DNA of 64,000 nt from Hericium rajendrae (taxonomy: Eukaryota > Basidiomycota > Agaricomycetes > Russulales > Hericiaceae), in NCBI GenBank assembly GCA_033439255.1, contig CM065878.1, forward strand, positions 2,480,001 through 2,544,000, written 5' to 3'. Below are positions 1-12,015 of this stretch, one piece after another. Numbering within the stretch: the first letter of the stretch is position 1; every line of letters starts with the position of its first letter. Below the pieces are notes generated by a model that ran no database searches, was not told the DNA's origin, and was given only the letters and a program-made list of their open reading frames with translations. Both the position numbers and the translations under genes were made by a program.

Positions 1-408
1 CGTATAGCTCAAATATACACCGATATCACAGAATGGCGACAGGCTTACGTTAAGACTGTCAGACTTCAGGCTCATGCATCACCAACTTTCTTCGCAGCTC
101 ATCATCACTCATACTTTACTCAGAAATACCTATTACGACGCTTCACTGATATCCTTATCCTTATACTTTTACGATACGCGCCGACCTTCACGATAGTAAT
201 AGTAACGAATATTGTCCTTGAGAACCAAAGTACGGTGCGAGACCCGACAGTTCAGACTGGTGTTTGGCTAAGCGCCCATTAAGCGCCGGTTCCACGAACG
301 TTTATGGACTGCTCGCAATTCCTTTTACTCCCGACTGTCCACTGATAGTGATACCCTTGCATCTCCCTCTCATATACCCTGCGACCTTTATTCTTATGAT
401 TTTATGAA
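1..408. other. Upstream region of the first gene
   Basis: No gene is visible. The stretch is AT-leaning, with pyrimidine-rich patches close to the ATG at 409, and presumably holds the promoter and 5' UTR of the membrane-protein gene. I see no clear TATA box. Confidence 0.4.
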
Positions 409-3400
409 ATGACTGGAAGCTCCGTCAAGAATCTCGTGAACTTTTATGATACCCCCGCGGAACCGGGCACCTCGAGCGCATCGCATGATTCGTCTCGAGA
501 TGCAACGCACCCATCCCAGGCGTCGCGCTATACCTCCGCATTGTCTCCGTCACATCCTTCACCGACACCTGCTCGATTTCTTCACCCGAGCAGTCGCGAC
601 TGCAATGATTCGAAGCTCGAGAACAGCTCTGTGCCGAGCACTACGACTGCCGTTGCTCATTCTACCGCTGTGGACATGGACGCACTACCCGACTCAACAA
701 CCGACGTTGCTGATGAGTGGCAGCCTGGCGTGGTACATTTCCGGGAAGGTTCTCGTAACAGACGCGTCAAGAACTGGTTACTCACTCGGGGTGCGTCTCC
801 CGAAAGTGAGGAGCAATATCTCCTCTCAACTGTCTCGACGAAGGAGAGCCTTGCGTCCATTGCGAAGGATTTGGATGATTCGAAGGGAAACGATACCGCG
901 ACCTCTTCTGCCACTACTGCCGTGACAGGTTCTAACCATACCCCGGTTCCAGCGGCCACAGTCTTTGCTCGAAAGGCTGCTCCTCTAGCTCTACCTGACC
1001 TCGATACCTATATCGCGTCGTTGCCAATGCCATCATTTCATTCCATTTCCCAGGCGGCTAAACGCAAGGCAGGGGACGTCCCCATGTTCATTCCCATGGA
1101 CCGGCTCGCTGCCTCTGGGAGAAGCATAGAGGATCTCGAGACGAACTCTCAGGTGAGACCGTTCTGGAAGAACCGAAATTCAATTTTCAGTGCTTTAATC
1201 GACGTTGCCTTGGGTATTACTGTGCGTTAACTAAATATTCGAGGTTTTATGTCTTCGTAACCGATTTAATAGGGATCGAGCGCCCTTGCCACTTTCTACA
1301 GCTTGCAGGGATTGTTTAATACTCTCCAGCTATTTGCGCTTGTTCTAAACACTCTTGGTGAGCTTCCGTTCGTGCTTCCTTATGAATTTGTTTGATCTTT
1401 TGTTTAGGCTCTCACGACAAGGCTTCTATCAAGGACGACTGGAGACAAGTTTTCTTGGGTAAAATGTTCGTAGTCTGGCGTTATCTTCAGGTTTCGATGA
1501 ATCAAATAGAAACATTTAGCCCAAACATCCTAGCTCTCAATTATGCGTCAACGCTGGGAGAGTCTCTAATATTGCTGGTCGTTTTCATGGCTATCGCCGC
1601 CTGTTTGTTATACTTCTTCCATCGCTCGACGTCTCCGTGCCTGCGCTATGGTCGATTCGAGGGCTTTCAGCAACCTGACAAGAAAAGCGCCGACTGGAGC
1701 ATTGTCATCGTTAGCTTCCTTTTGACAATAATTTATCTGCCCTTAAGCACGCTCGCCGTCCATGTCCTGACTTGGTCAGACGACTTGTGGGCTATCCCCA
1801 ACCCTTATATCAACGCGACCACCAATCCGCCGATTGTTGCACCCTTGGGGCCTCCGGATGAATTCAGAAGTCCATTGGATTTTTGCTATACAACAACGAT
1901 GAAGCGGAATGAATTGAACTACGCCCCCGTACTCGTCATCCTATCCATTGTCGTCATTTTCGGGGTGGGTGTTGACAAGTCATATTGTAAACACTCCCAA
2001 TCTCATGTGCCGTTCGATAGCTGACCATCTGGTTCCCAATTTCGCTAAGGCGGGCTATCAAGCAGGCGGTCCCTCTGGCTGATAGATATACAGAACTCGG
2101 CAAGCGTCGGGGCAGCAGTGACATGGACCGAGAGTATCAACGACTTCTTGACAGAGACAGGAATCCTCTATCGTTCTTGTATGGCGGTGCGTTTCAGCGT
2201 CCTGAGTCTGGCCATTAGCTTCATTGACTAAGATGAATATAGGATTCCGGCGCAATTGGACCACATCTCAATACTTGCATCTTTTCGCCAAACTAGTCGC
2301 GCTCCTGATTGTCGCCGTGATCGACCCTAACAATTGTCTCTTTCGATCCTTCGTCCAGGCTCGCATCGCTGCTGCTCGTCAAATTCTATTATTAATCTCG
2401 ACAACCATCTTCTTTGCCGTTCAATGCATCTACACACCCTTTCTCGACCCTGTGAACAATGCGAGCGAATGGGTATCAAGGTTAAGTTATATCCTGACAT
2501 CTGCTGTCGCTCTTGCGGTCGCACTCAATATACCCGGAAAGAACATCTTCCAGGGACCGGTATTATATGTGTTGGTGAAATTTCTCAACTGTGGAGTTAT
2601 TTTACACTGACAATGAACTTGCAGAATCTATATCATCACATATGGCTTGTCTTTCTGTAAGCTCTATAGTCTGCTGACTGCGCTTGGCACTCATCGTCAA
2701 TAGATTTCACTATCATCAACTGGAGTTTCATGCAGCGCCTCGTCAAAAGTAAGCACAACTGCACGGCCGAGAATGAAGCTAACTCCTTTTCATTAGAATT
2801 GGCCAGAAGGATTGATTTTAGTGAGTCTCGAATACGACTCTGGACTTCTTGAGAAACTCACGTCGTGGAGAGGCATCGACATATTCTCACCACGGTGAGC
2901 TAGACATGTATGGTGCCACTACACGATGCTCATGTCATTTGTCATAGGCTGGATATATCGTCCACCTCTCCCCATGCGCGGCGGCGAATCTGGCAAGAGG
3001 CTATCACAACTCTGTTCTTGACAAGCCCAGAATGCCAGATCCCCAAGGAGCAGTCTATGCGTTTCGTGCAAGCGCTAAATGGGGAATATCCTCCTTACTT
3101 GCTGAACTTCGCGAGCTCTCCTGGGGAGAGGCACGTAGAAAATCTGAAGGTAAGGTAATCAATCTGCGATCTTGCTAGATACTTATGCTAGCGAAGATTC
3201 TCAGAGACGTAGGTGGTATGAGCTACAAGAAATCCGTGATGCTGTTTTCTGGCCCTGATCAAGAGTGGTGCCGAAGCCTGTTCAACGAGATTCAGAGCCA
3301 TTACGTGGGCCCAGATAGTTACTGGAAAGATTCTTCGAAACCTCAGGTTCCTGGCTTCACGCGGAGCTTTGGCAATGCTTGGTGGATCCCATTTCCGCCG

Positions 3401-4919
3401 ACTATTGTGAGCCAACGTCCTTGCATGCAGCCCGGTTTTCTAATTACATTTCAGGTCATTCGATATGATGATGGGCCACTTGCTGTCATACAAGAAGTCT
3501 CCGATCTAAGGATGTACGTCGCTCAGAACTCGGATCCCAATATCCGGCGTAGGCGTGAAATTCGGTTGGCGTTACGTGCATTAGACGGACAGGTTGTCTA
3601 TTGGCCTCACAAATATGTATCGGTACGCGCTTAGGTCCATTACGTGCGGCTCAGCTCAAAACGTTCTTAGTCCGCCGGGTCTCGTTCACCGTGGTGTTGC
3701 CGAGGCATGCGATACAGGGCCCAGACAACCATTCATTTTCAGACTTGCACTTTGAACTTGCTACGCAAAGGGGACCTCGTTTGGGATGGTCTACAGCTCG
3801 GGAGTGGGTTCGACGTGGAATTGGTTTACTCGAAGAAGGTTCGCCTCGATGGCGCCCTGATTGGCCTCAATGACAGTTATGATCTGACTCCAACTTTGGC
3901 CCAATTTCTCTCCGTCAACCATGGGCTCATTTCAATCCGCCTCCCGGAGATTGAGTCCAAATTGGAACATTATCGACAGCATTTGAAGATCGAATGTCAG
4001 AGCAAAATTGACATTCTCACGTATCGATTCTTGTCAACTGTTTACGATCAGCCTCGGGATCCGTCCGGCCTTGCACAAAGTTCGATTGAATTTGAACGGA
4101 CTTGCGAGTCCGACAGCTAATGGTTGGAAGCGAGGCGATATTTGAGACGACTTACGAGCGATTACAAGCCGTGTCCACATCAGAAGTTGCAACATGGTGG
4201 TATATCTTCTGGGTGCGTCTCACAATTCCAACACTGCACATCAAATCGGAGCTAATATCCATTCAGGATGATTTCTTGGCGACGAAATAACGAGACCATC
4301 AGCGCTTTGAAGTCACACGCCACAGACTTCAATCCACACTATCCAACTTCGATCGCTTATACACCTCTTCCACGCGCTGGGTTGGAGACATTCTTGACGC
4401 AGCGTGGTCTTCTTAACAGCCCTACACGATGGGGCGACTTCATTCACCATGGCTTCCTCAACAAACTTTATGTCCGTCTCAATGACATTGCTTTTCATCG
4501 TAATGATCATGTATGTGTCATGCCTGTTCTTCACTTGTCTTTATTCACTAATTTACTAGGCAAACATCTTACATTTGGGTCTCAATGCGTCGGAGGTCGA
4601 CATGGAAGACATCGATCTCGAAACACAGGCACGACCATCGACGCTTGGGACAGGTGGCGGGACCGATCATGACGACTCTTCTATACGTGCACGACCCGCG
4701 TTCCGCTGGGAGGGTATACTCAACGACCCGTTGTCAAGGGGGCACAAACCTCGACGAAGGATGCTTGCGAAGTTGGGTGCGTGGTTTGGCGTGTCCCCGG
4801 TTTGGAGGACTGGTACGCCCTCACCTGGAATTTCTCTGGATGTGAAGCTTCAGGGGGCTAAGTACGTCTTGCTGGATCCATCTCAGAGTCTCCTAAGCAC
4901 GAAAAGGAGTACACAATAA
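409..4919 (+). CDS. Large multi-spanning membrane protein, conserved fungal family, function unknown
   Basis: I do not recognise a named function. The ATG at 409 opens a Ser/Pro/Thr-rich, probably cytosolic N-terminus of about 245 residues. After it come about seven hydrophobic segments, for example around 1550-1620, 1700-1770, 1930-2060, 2260-2320 and 2380-2440. A long hydrophilic C-terminal half has blocks rich in Trp, Tyr and charged residues, such as GNAWWIPFPPT near 3370-3410 and RALDGQVVYWPHKYV near 3570-3620. At least ten short introns are needed, the first at 1222-1272 and the second near 1359-1408. The frame breaks near 3093, where one extra C would join LNGEYPP to LLAELRELSWGEA. A second join around 3620-3760 could not be resolved. 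The protein end is at 4919. The exon content and membrane topology are well supported; the exact model is not. Confidence 0.7.
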
Positions 4920-5112
4920 GTAGTAGTGAACATTGTCCTCCGAGATACTAGCTGCTATTGATCTATTGATCTATCTCCTTATGACCGATGCGCTGTGACG
5001 TAATCACCTCAAGATTTGAATCTGAGATCTCTTCGAACGACTGCTAGTCGGCTAACTCCATATTCTCTGCCCATTGCTGCTGTGATTGTATACTGTTCAA
5101 CTCGTTTGAAAG

Positions 5113-6545
5113 ATGCCAAGACGACCAAGACCCGTAAAGCGCGCTGTGGCAGTGGCTGAAAAGAAGAAAGAGAAGAAGGAACCATCCCATTCAATTGCTG
5201 TTGAGTCCGATTCTGATGAAAGCTCGGTCGCGTACGAGGATGTAGCACCCGAGGACTATGAGACAGAATCTGAGGAGGACGTTGATGCCCCACGAGTTGC
5301 TCAATGGGTGGACGACGAAAACTTGTCAGAGAAGGGTCTGTCTTCCGAAGACGAGGAAGAAGAACAGGAAGATCCTGTTCCACGACCTATGGTGCGTTAT
5401 TTATTCGTCTCTGAGAGAGACTACCTCGAATGACATTGGTCTCCGTAGAAAGCATTAAGAAACGGTACGTCTCTTCCAGAATTCTACATCCGGGCTCTCT
5501 AACTAAAGTCCCGCATTCCCAGATCTCTCGTCTTTACCATTCGGTGCTTTGAGGAAGGCCCAAAAGGCATTATCCCAGGTCACCCCTGGTAGCGACTCAG
5601 AACGAGACGAACAATCAGATGCATCCGGATCAGGCAGTGAGGGAGAGCCGTCTGGCTCAGGGCTGGGCAGAAGTCACACCAGCGAGCGGGATGCTGAAGC
5701 GAAGGCGAAAAGGAGTTAGCGAAGAGGAAAAACAAGCATGCGTATGTCATTGTCAGCCTTTTGCCATCTTCATTGATGTTGAATTACATGCAGGCCAACT
5801 GAGATGACTTCTAAAAGACCGGTGACGCGACGAAGAACCGTGATCGAGGTGCAGAAGATGGTACGCGTTTGTCGAAGAGGGCTGGAGGTCATCACAATCT
5901 TACCTTTATTTCAGGAAGTGCGGGATCCTCGATTCCTGCCGCTCGCCGGGGAGCTTGACGCCAAGAAATTCAGATCGCAATACGGCTTTATTGGAGATTT
6001 ATATCAGGACGAGCTACGAACCTTGCGCGAGAATCTGAAGCGAGCGAGGAAGATGCTCAGTTCTTCACCACGCGATCTTCGTGAAGAAAGGGAGCTAGAA
6101 GTCGAACGCCTCGAACTGGCCGTCAAGCGTGCAGAAAGCTTGGTCAATCGAGACAAGAGAGAAAGATCGAACAGGAGGCACTGGCTCGGATGGCTCAGGA
6201 AGAGAAGGGCAAGCAACAGCACGGGAAGGGTGCCTTCTGGTTGAAGAAATGTGAGCGATGATGTTCTGTTTTATTCTCAATGTCTCACTCGCTCGCTGCG
6301 CGCGATCTAGCTGAAGAAAAGAAGGAACTGTTGAAGGCACGTTATGAAGCCGTGGCGGCAGAAGGAGGTGGACGTGCAATCAAAAAGGCGATCGAGAAGA
6401 AGCAGAGAAACTGAGCCAGAAGGAGACGAAGTCAAGACCATTCCCTCGTGCAATGCCAGGAAGTGGCAGCAATGCTCAAAGTCTAGGGAAACGGCGTGCT
6501 GGCGACAGATCTGACAGTGCTAGGGCAAAGCGCATTAGGACCTAA
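5113..6545 (+). CDS. RRP36: rRNA biogenesis protein RRP36
   Basis: RRP36 belongs to the small-subunit processome and is needed for early pre-rRNA cleavages in the nucleolus. The N-terminal half is acidic (Glu/Asp/Ser-rich). The family signature LSSLPFGALRKAQKALSQ follows at about 5520-5580. RDPRFLPLAGELDAKKF begins the conserved core at about 5925. Behind it lie a Lys/Arg/Glu-rich helical region and the closing block KGAFWLKK, KAIEKKQ and KLSQKE. A 16-base micro-exon sits at 5449-5464. The gene is broken three times as written: at the A run 5708-5711, at 6162-6164 and at 6408-6410. In each place one more A restores the family sequence, and the last leads to a stop at 6543-6545. As written, translation would stop early. 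I read this as sequence error rather than a pseudogene, because everything between the breaks is conserved. Confidence 0.85.
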
Positions 6546-7009
6546 GCACTTGCGCTTGAAGGAACATAAGTAGCTAGGATTAGCCCGGCCTCGAACTTCC
6601 CAATCACCGAGATTGGATGTTCATACACTTCCCACTACCATTAGATAATGAATTTCTATAAGTTTGCTATCATGGAGAATGTGCACTTCGAGAATGGGTG
6701 ATCCAGAGGTACGAAGCTTGAGTCCAGTACGGTATCTGCTCTGCTCCCGGAGAGAAGTACTGGACTAGGTTGTGATATGGATAAATCATGCGTGAGAAAA
6801 TTGAGATAGAAGTTAGCAGGTCAGGCGGAAGGGCTTGAAGCTTTGAAGAAGCGGAGCAGCTCCTCTTCGTCAGCGCCTTCATGGCACGCTGAACCCCTGG
6901 ATGGCTGTATCACCTCTCCAAAGGGTGACAGCGTCCAACTCGGTTCGGCACTAGACGTTCATCGGTACGTCGTGCATCGTGCACCACCACAATATTTTCA
7001 TTTGCAGCC
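6546..7009. other. Intergenic region and probable 5' UTR of the CorA gene
   Basis: No independent gene is seen. A good intron, GTACGT at 6965 to TTTGCAG at 7007, ends just before the ATG at 7010, so an intron in the 5' UTR of the next gene is likely. Confidence 0.4.
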
Positions 7010-9431
7010 ATGCCATCTCGATCTCTCGAGGACTTCCGTCGTCTTTGCGGACCAGCCGCTTCATCACGAACAGCCTGATCATGGAGTAGTAGAACAGCCG
7101 GCGTCGTCAGTCGAAGAGGGTGATATCTATCGTGGCGATCCTCCGGCACTCAAAACGCCAAGGCCAGAATCGGTCTCGTCCTCGTCCTCTTCCTCTTCAT
7201 CATCCTCTTCAGGTTCGTTTGTGGGGGGTCGTTTGGGTGCCATCGCTACTGTCGTTGAACGAGCCATAACACGATGGGCACGAGCAAACTGGTCTACTTC
7301 GTCCTTGAGCTCCGATACCTCCTCGACTTCATCCCGTTCGTCGTTCCGTACCACGAACAAGTCGGCCCGTCGTCGCAAGGCACGTTTGAGCCACATGGAT
7401 CTTCGCAGAGCGCAATCCGAACTCGAGGTAGCTGCTCGCATCAAAGCTCGCGAAGAACGACACTACGTTTCTCGTGAGTTTGCTCTGTATCTGCCCCCGT
7501 CTCCAAAACCACCACACTCCTCCAAAGCCGTCGGCTTGTCCTTCGACGATCATCCCCAGAAGACACTGAGAACGACCGATCTCCAGGAGATCTTGCGCAA
7601 TCTCGAGGCTTCCTTGAAGAGATCATCACGAAGAGCGCGTCACGCAAACCAGCATGCACGACCAGCTCGACCCAAGGCCGCCGCCGATGGGTCACTTCCC
7701 CCTCTTCCCCATCAAGACTATATGCTACCTGATGACGGGAAAAATATACCCCCAAAGACGAAGAAAGCTCCCGTCGATGATCGTCCCGGCTCCCATCAGG
7801 CATGGTGGTTGGATGTTGCTAGTCCGACTTGGGAAGATATGCGTGCTATCGGGAAGGTACGTAGTTCCAATTTTTTTTTAGTCTTATTCTTTACTGAGCA
7901 TACGTGAAGCTTCTCCAATTGCACCCGTTGACGCTTGAGGACATTTTGCAACAAGAGCCTCGGGAGAAGCTGGAGCTCTTTCCGAAGCTTGGTTACCACT
8001 TCATCGTTTTTCGTGCCATCGAGTCCGTACGAACTCGGAAACCATTCAGCTTTATCAACAAAGGCGGTGAAGCTTCCTTCGGTGAAGAAGACATCGTTGG
8101 CGAAGTCTACGTGTATCTGATCGTGTTCAAAGAAGGCATTTGCACAGTGAGCACCTCACATGATATGTCGAGCGATAACGGATGAGCTCATTTTATCTCT
8201 ATCCCAGTTCCATTATTCGGACATATCAGGTCGGTTTATTAATGTATCTCCCCTTGTTCTTGCTGATTTCACCTGCAGAGCATATCGAGAGAGTGCGGAA
8301 CAAGGTTTTGTTGACGGAGAATACCATTAATAAGTCGTCAGGCAAGTTTGAATCACGTCGACATGACTTCACGTATCGCTGAGTTGCAATGAGTTTAGCA
8401 TGGATCGCGCATGGTATCCTTGATTCTATCGTCGATGCCTTTTTTCCATTCTTAGAGGAGCTGGAGAAAGAGATCGTGGCCATTGAAGATCTTGTGTTCT
8501 CATACGGTGAAGCCGAATCGATGCTTTCACCTATGACCGCGGGCCCGCCAAAATCATCTGGTCTGTCGAGGAAGAAGGGCGATAAGGAGAAAGCAAGTCC
8601 CCCTCACTTCTCGCCGATGGATGAGAAGAGCATGTCGAAGGATGCGGTCTCTATCCGGACTGCTAGGACGCGTTTCTCGGTTCCTCCGTTGACATATCCA
8701 ATGGCCCTTCGACGGCTGAGGAAAAACATTCAATCGGCTCTGACACTATTTCCTCATCGCCATGGTGCTGGGGATTCAGCTTCGTCAAGCGGAAATGTAT
8801 CAGCCTTGAAGCGTATGGCGAAGACAAGACGGCTCGTGACATCTCTGGGTCGTGTCCTTGCTATGAAGTCGGAGGTGGTCGCTCGCCTTCGCAAAAGGCT
8901 GCTTATGTCTGGCGAGTACGGTCAACTGGATCGCAGTTCCGATGATGCAGAGGTCGCTATCTACATGGGTGATGTTCAAGGTTCGTGCACTGCTTGGGCT
9001 GCGTTATACTTGTCTGACTACGGTTTTGCAGACCACATTCTCACTCTGCAACAGGCTTTATCGCATTACGAGCGCATGCTGAGCCAGTCCCATCCGACGC
9101 ATCTGTTGAATCTACGTGTCACAGTCCTGCGTGGCAGGTCCAGCAGCGACAAGGCCATAATAATTCTGACCACGGTGATTATAGGGGTCTTACCGCAGCA
9201 AACCGTCATCGGTGAGACTTTCGATTACATCTGTCCTTCAATTATTAACCGATCCTCGTGAATCGACCAGGTATCTTCTCTGAGAACATCCGCCTCCCAA
9301 AGAACGGAGATGGCCATTATTATATATTTGGAATCATTATTTTGGTGTGTCTTGGCATCGTTTGCGCTTACTTCAGTCTAGTACGATGGTGGTGGGTGCA
9401 GGCAAAGAAAAGGAAGCATGTCGTCTTGTAG
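7010..9431 (+). CDS. CorA-superfamily Mg2+ transporter (Mnr2/Alr-like)
   Basis: This is a fungal Mnr2/Alr-type divalent-cation channel, probably for Mg2+ at the vacuole or plasma membrane. The long N-terminus is Ser- and Arg-rich, with a 12-Ser run near 7175-7210. The CorA cytosolic domain is clear: WWLDVASPTWEDMRAIGK, then LHPLTLEDILQQEPREKLE, then ISEHIERVRNKVLL. The coiled stalk QQALSHYERMLSQSHP follows. Two C-terminal hydrophobic segments flank the pore at 9150-9400. The usual [G/S]MN pore signature reads SEN (GIFSENIRLP). The intron at 8342-8398 is of the GC-AG type. The 5' end is uncertain: the ATG at 7010 (MPSRSLEDFRRL) is not in the same frame as the main coding frame, which has no in-frame ATG before about 7398, so a base error or an unseen intron lies near 7070-7090. 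Confidence 0.85.
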
Positions 9432-10189
9432 ATCTGTCACCGCATTATTCCCCGTGTACAATCCCTGCTTTGCATTAGGAGATCAACGACTAGTTGCGCA
9501 TTCAATACGTTCGTCGTCTAATGATCATCGAGACCGTGCTAAGTTATCACATTTTTATGTCATATTGTCATGTTGCTCACAAAATCTTCACATCTTGGAG
9601 CCAGCTCTCCACATCTGATATAATAACCCTTCGATGCGCTCACGATAGGCGCGGCGCGCCTTCAACGGCAGGAATCATGACCCTCGCCTACTCAGAGCTC
9701 CAGCTCGCGTAAAGCCCGTAGGAGAGACGGCACAAAGCCGAAGCGCTGCTTGAAGCGGTGGAGCGTTCCGAACAAGTTGAGTTCTAGCTTGAAGAATCTT
9801 CATGAAACGGTGAAGCGCTTTTGGTTGCAACGCGCCATCTTCGTTGTCAAGCCCGCACTCCACAAAGAAGTCGTGCGGCACATCTATTCTGGGACTTGCC
9901 GATGCGACGTTGCAAGTCGCGTCCTCTACGCGCTGTGCATGCACGTCGAAATGCTGGTACCGGTGGAGCCAACGGTGACAAAATTGTGGACCAGGATGAC
10001 ACCTGTTTTTCGCCGCGGTTCGGGACGCTTGCATATAAAAATCCTAGGATGAGAGCCAGTGAGAACATCATCCTCGGTCTCGTCGATCCGGCATCGTATC
10101 CTGCCATATTCCTGTCTTTACCTCTAGTCCCTCCTCCCAACAACAAACTACCAACAAACCTCTAACTTCGCTCTTTTTCACCGATCGAA
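9432..10189. other. Intergenic region with the promoter of the small secreted protein gene
   Basis: Open frames on both strands around 9675-10050 have no recognisable domain and no splice structure, and I do not call them genes. The right end carries a TATA box and a C/T-rich leader upstream of the ATG at 10190. Confidence 0.4.
10033..10040 (+). promoter_or_regulatory. TATA box of the small secreted protein gene
   Basis: ATATAAAA lies about 150 bases upstream of the ATG at 10190, in a GC-richer setting. A pyrimidine-rich leader follows. A strong TATA box fits a highly expressed or inducible secreted-protein gene; that use is inferred. Confidence 0.55.
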
Positions 10190-11179
10190 ATGATGTTCAT
10201 CCGCGCTTCCACTGTCATTGCTCTCGTCGCCCTCTCGTCGCAGGTTGCTGCGCTCCCTGTGCAGGCTGATGCCAAGGACTCCCTGGTAAGTTCGTCCAAA
10301 CCCACTTATATCCTCGATGGTCATTTGCTTATTAGGCTTTGGTTGCAAAGAAAGTCGGCGCTGTCGTGAGTACAATATTGGCCAAAGGCATGCTATATTC
10401 ATACCAACCATGCGCTATCACTTTTAGTACGCCCGTACCGTCCCCTCACCTGCCGTCCAGGCTGCTGAGGCTGCTGCGTCCTCGGTGACGGTAAGTTCAT
10501 TTTTTCACGACTGGATTTATTTCTGACTTTTCGCGTAGAGCTCTTTGGCCCCTGCTGCGAGCCCTGTCGGTGCCGCTGATTCCGCTGTATCGAGCGTTTC
10601 TGGCGCTGCGACCTCGTCGGCTGTTGGCGCTGTTGCGGCCGCTGCATCGCAGGCTACGACCACCGTCACGACCACCTCCATTGCTTCCCCCGCCTTCGCC
10701 GCCGTGAGCTCCTCAGCCGCCGCCGTGAGCTCTCCCGCTGCCGCTGCCGCCAGCTCCCTGCTGCGGCCGTTGTCAGTGCAAGCGTGCGTATTTCGTCTTG
10801 TGCGAACGTCCGCTTTAATTTTTGACATTCGCTCCTGCCTACAGTCCTCCGTCGCGTCGGCCAGCTCGTCGGCTGTCCCCGCCGCTGCCAAGGCCCTCCA
10901 GGCTCGCCAGGACGCGACCGCGCCCGCTGACCCCGTCTCGGGCGTTGTTGGCGGTGTCGTCGGTGCTGTCGGCTCTGCTGCGGGCCCCGTCGTCAATGCG
11001 GCTGAGAACGTCGCTGGCCCTGTCGTTAACGCCGCCGAGAGCGCTGCCGCGCCCGTTGTGAACGCCGCTCAGAGCGCTGCTGCTCCCGTAAGTCAACCCG
11101 CCTTCTGATGCGCTTTGTTCGCGGCTGAGTTTTGGGTGTTCAGGCTATCAGCGCTGTGAACGGTGCTGGCGTGCTCTAA
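10190..11179 (+). CDS. Small secreted Ala/Val/Ser-rich repetitive protein
   Basis: No named family is recognised. The first exon encodes a typical signal peptide, MMFIRASTVIALVALSSQVAA, cut probably after ALP or AAL. The mature protein is almost wholly Ala, Val, Ser, Pro and Thr. Toward the end it has a degenerate repeat built on PVVNAAE/Q with SAAAP (about 10980-11090), and the last exon ends AISAVNGAGVL. Introns are at 10286-10335, 10366-10427, about 10491-10538, about 10792-10844, and one before the last short exon. The frame breaks at the CCC run 10756-10758; one extra C gives SSPAAAVVSAS and joins cleanly to the next exon. There are no Cys residues that would suggest a classic effector fold. 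It may be a cell-wall or extracellular matrix protein. Confidence 0.75.
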
Positions 11180-12015
11180 GCGTATCGTAACGGGTCGCAT
11201 ACATTTTTCGTCCATTGTATTATACCCATACGATACCCCATCGCCAGGCTGCGTATGACGCATAATGCTCGCACATGAATTTTCGTTTTGATTTCCGTCA
11301 TGTTTTCTGCGTGAATCGGTCTGTTCGTGAAGCTGAGAGGATTAGTCTCCCACAGGCAGACCTTGAAGAAGAGAGATGATGAGTCGATCTCTCTAATTAA
11401 GGAGAGGGTTGAGAAGTGTTCATGGTCTTAAACTCGGAAGACGATGTCCCTCGCTTGACGTCCTTAATTGTTCACTGTTAAATGTGCGACCCAAATCACC
11501 AAGGTGTTCATGGTGCTTGAAGTTGGACGTCGGACGTTAGGGAGGTGATCGGAATAGCACATGGAATGCGATATTATAAGAACTTGGGGCTACAAGTATT
11601 TCAAAGGATACGTTCTATGCACAAGATTAGCGTGCAGTTGTACTTACTCCCACACGAGGGTCGTGCATGCGCGATAAACCTATACTCCTGCGATCGGATC
11701 TTCCGCGCCCAATAACAAATCGATTCGCAGCGTGAAAACATTGTTGAAGATATTGCTAGTAACAGAGCTAAGGCCGTACAAAGGATACAACCAGTGTAGT
11801 CTAGCTACCAGTACTCTGATAAGATAACGCCCTTCAGGTATTCCACAATCAGCACAAATAATGATACAGCGAAGGCAAAGCGTCATGTACAAAGCGCAAA
11901 TTGGGTATGTTCAAGAACCGAAAGTTGTTATCTAGATCTAATTTCTCGGGGGCGAGCTAACTAGGGGTACTTAAAGTTCGTGTAAGGCGTAAGTATCGTT
12001 ATTTGGAAAAAGCGC
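11180..12015. other. Convergent intergenic region
   Basis: This lies between the 3' ends of the secreted-protein gene (+) and the poly-Q gene (-). It is AT-leaning with no coding pattern, repeat or RNA gene that I can recognise. It should hold both 3' UTRs. Confidence 0.4.

Noticed and set aside
9675-10052. Open frames on both strands upstream of the secreted protein gene
   Set aside because: No domain, no splice sites, composition like noncoding sequence; the region also holds the TATA box.
10517-11096. Minus-strand Ala/Thr-rich open frames over the small secreted protein gene
   Set aside because: High GC and Ala-rich codons keep the opposite strand open; the plus strand has the signal peptide and matched introns.
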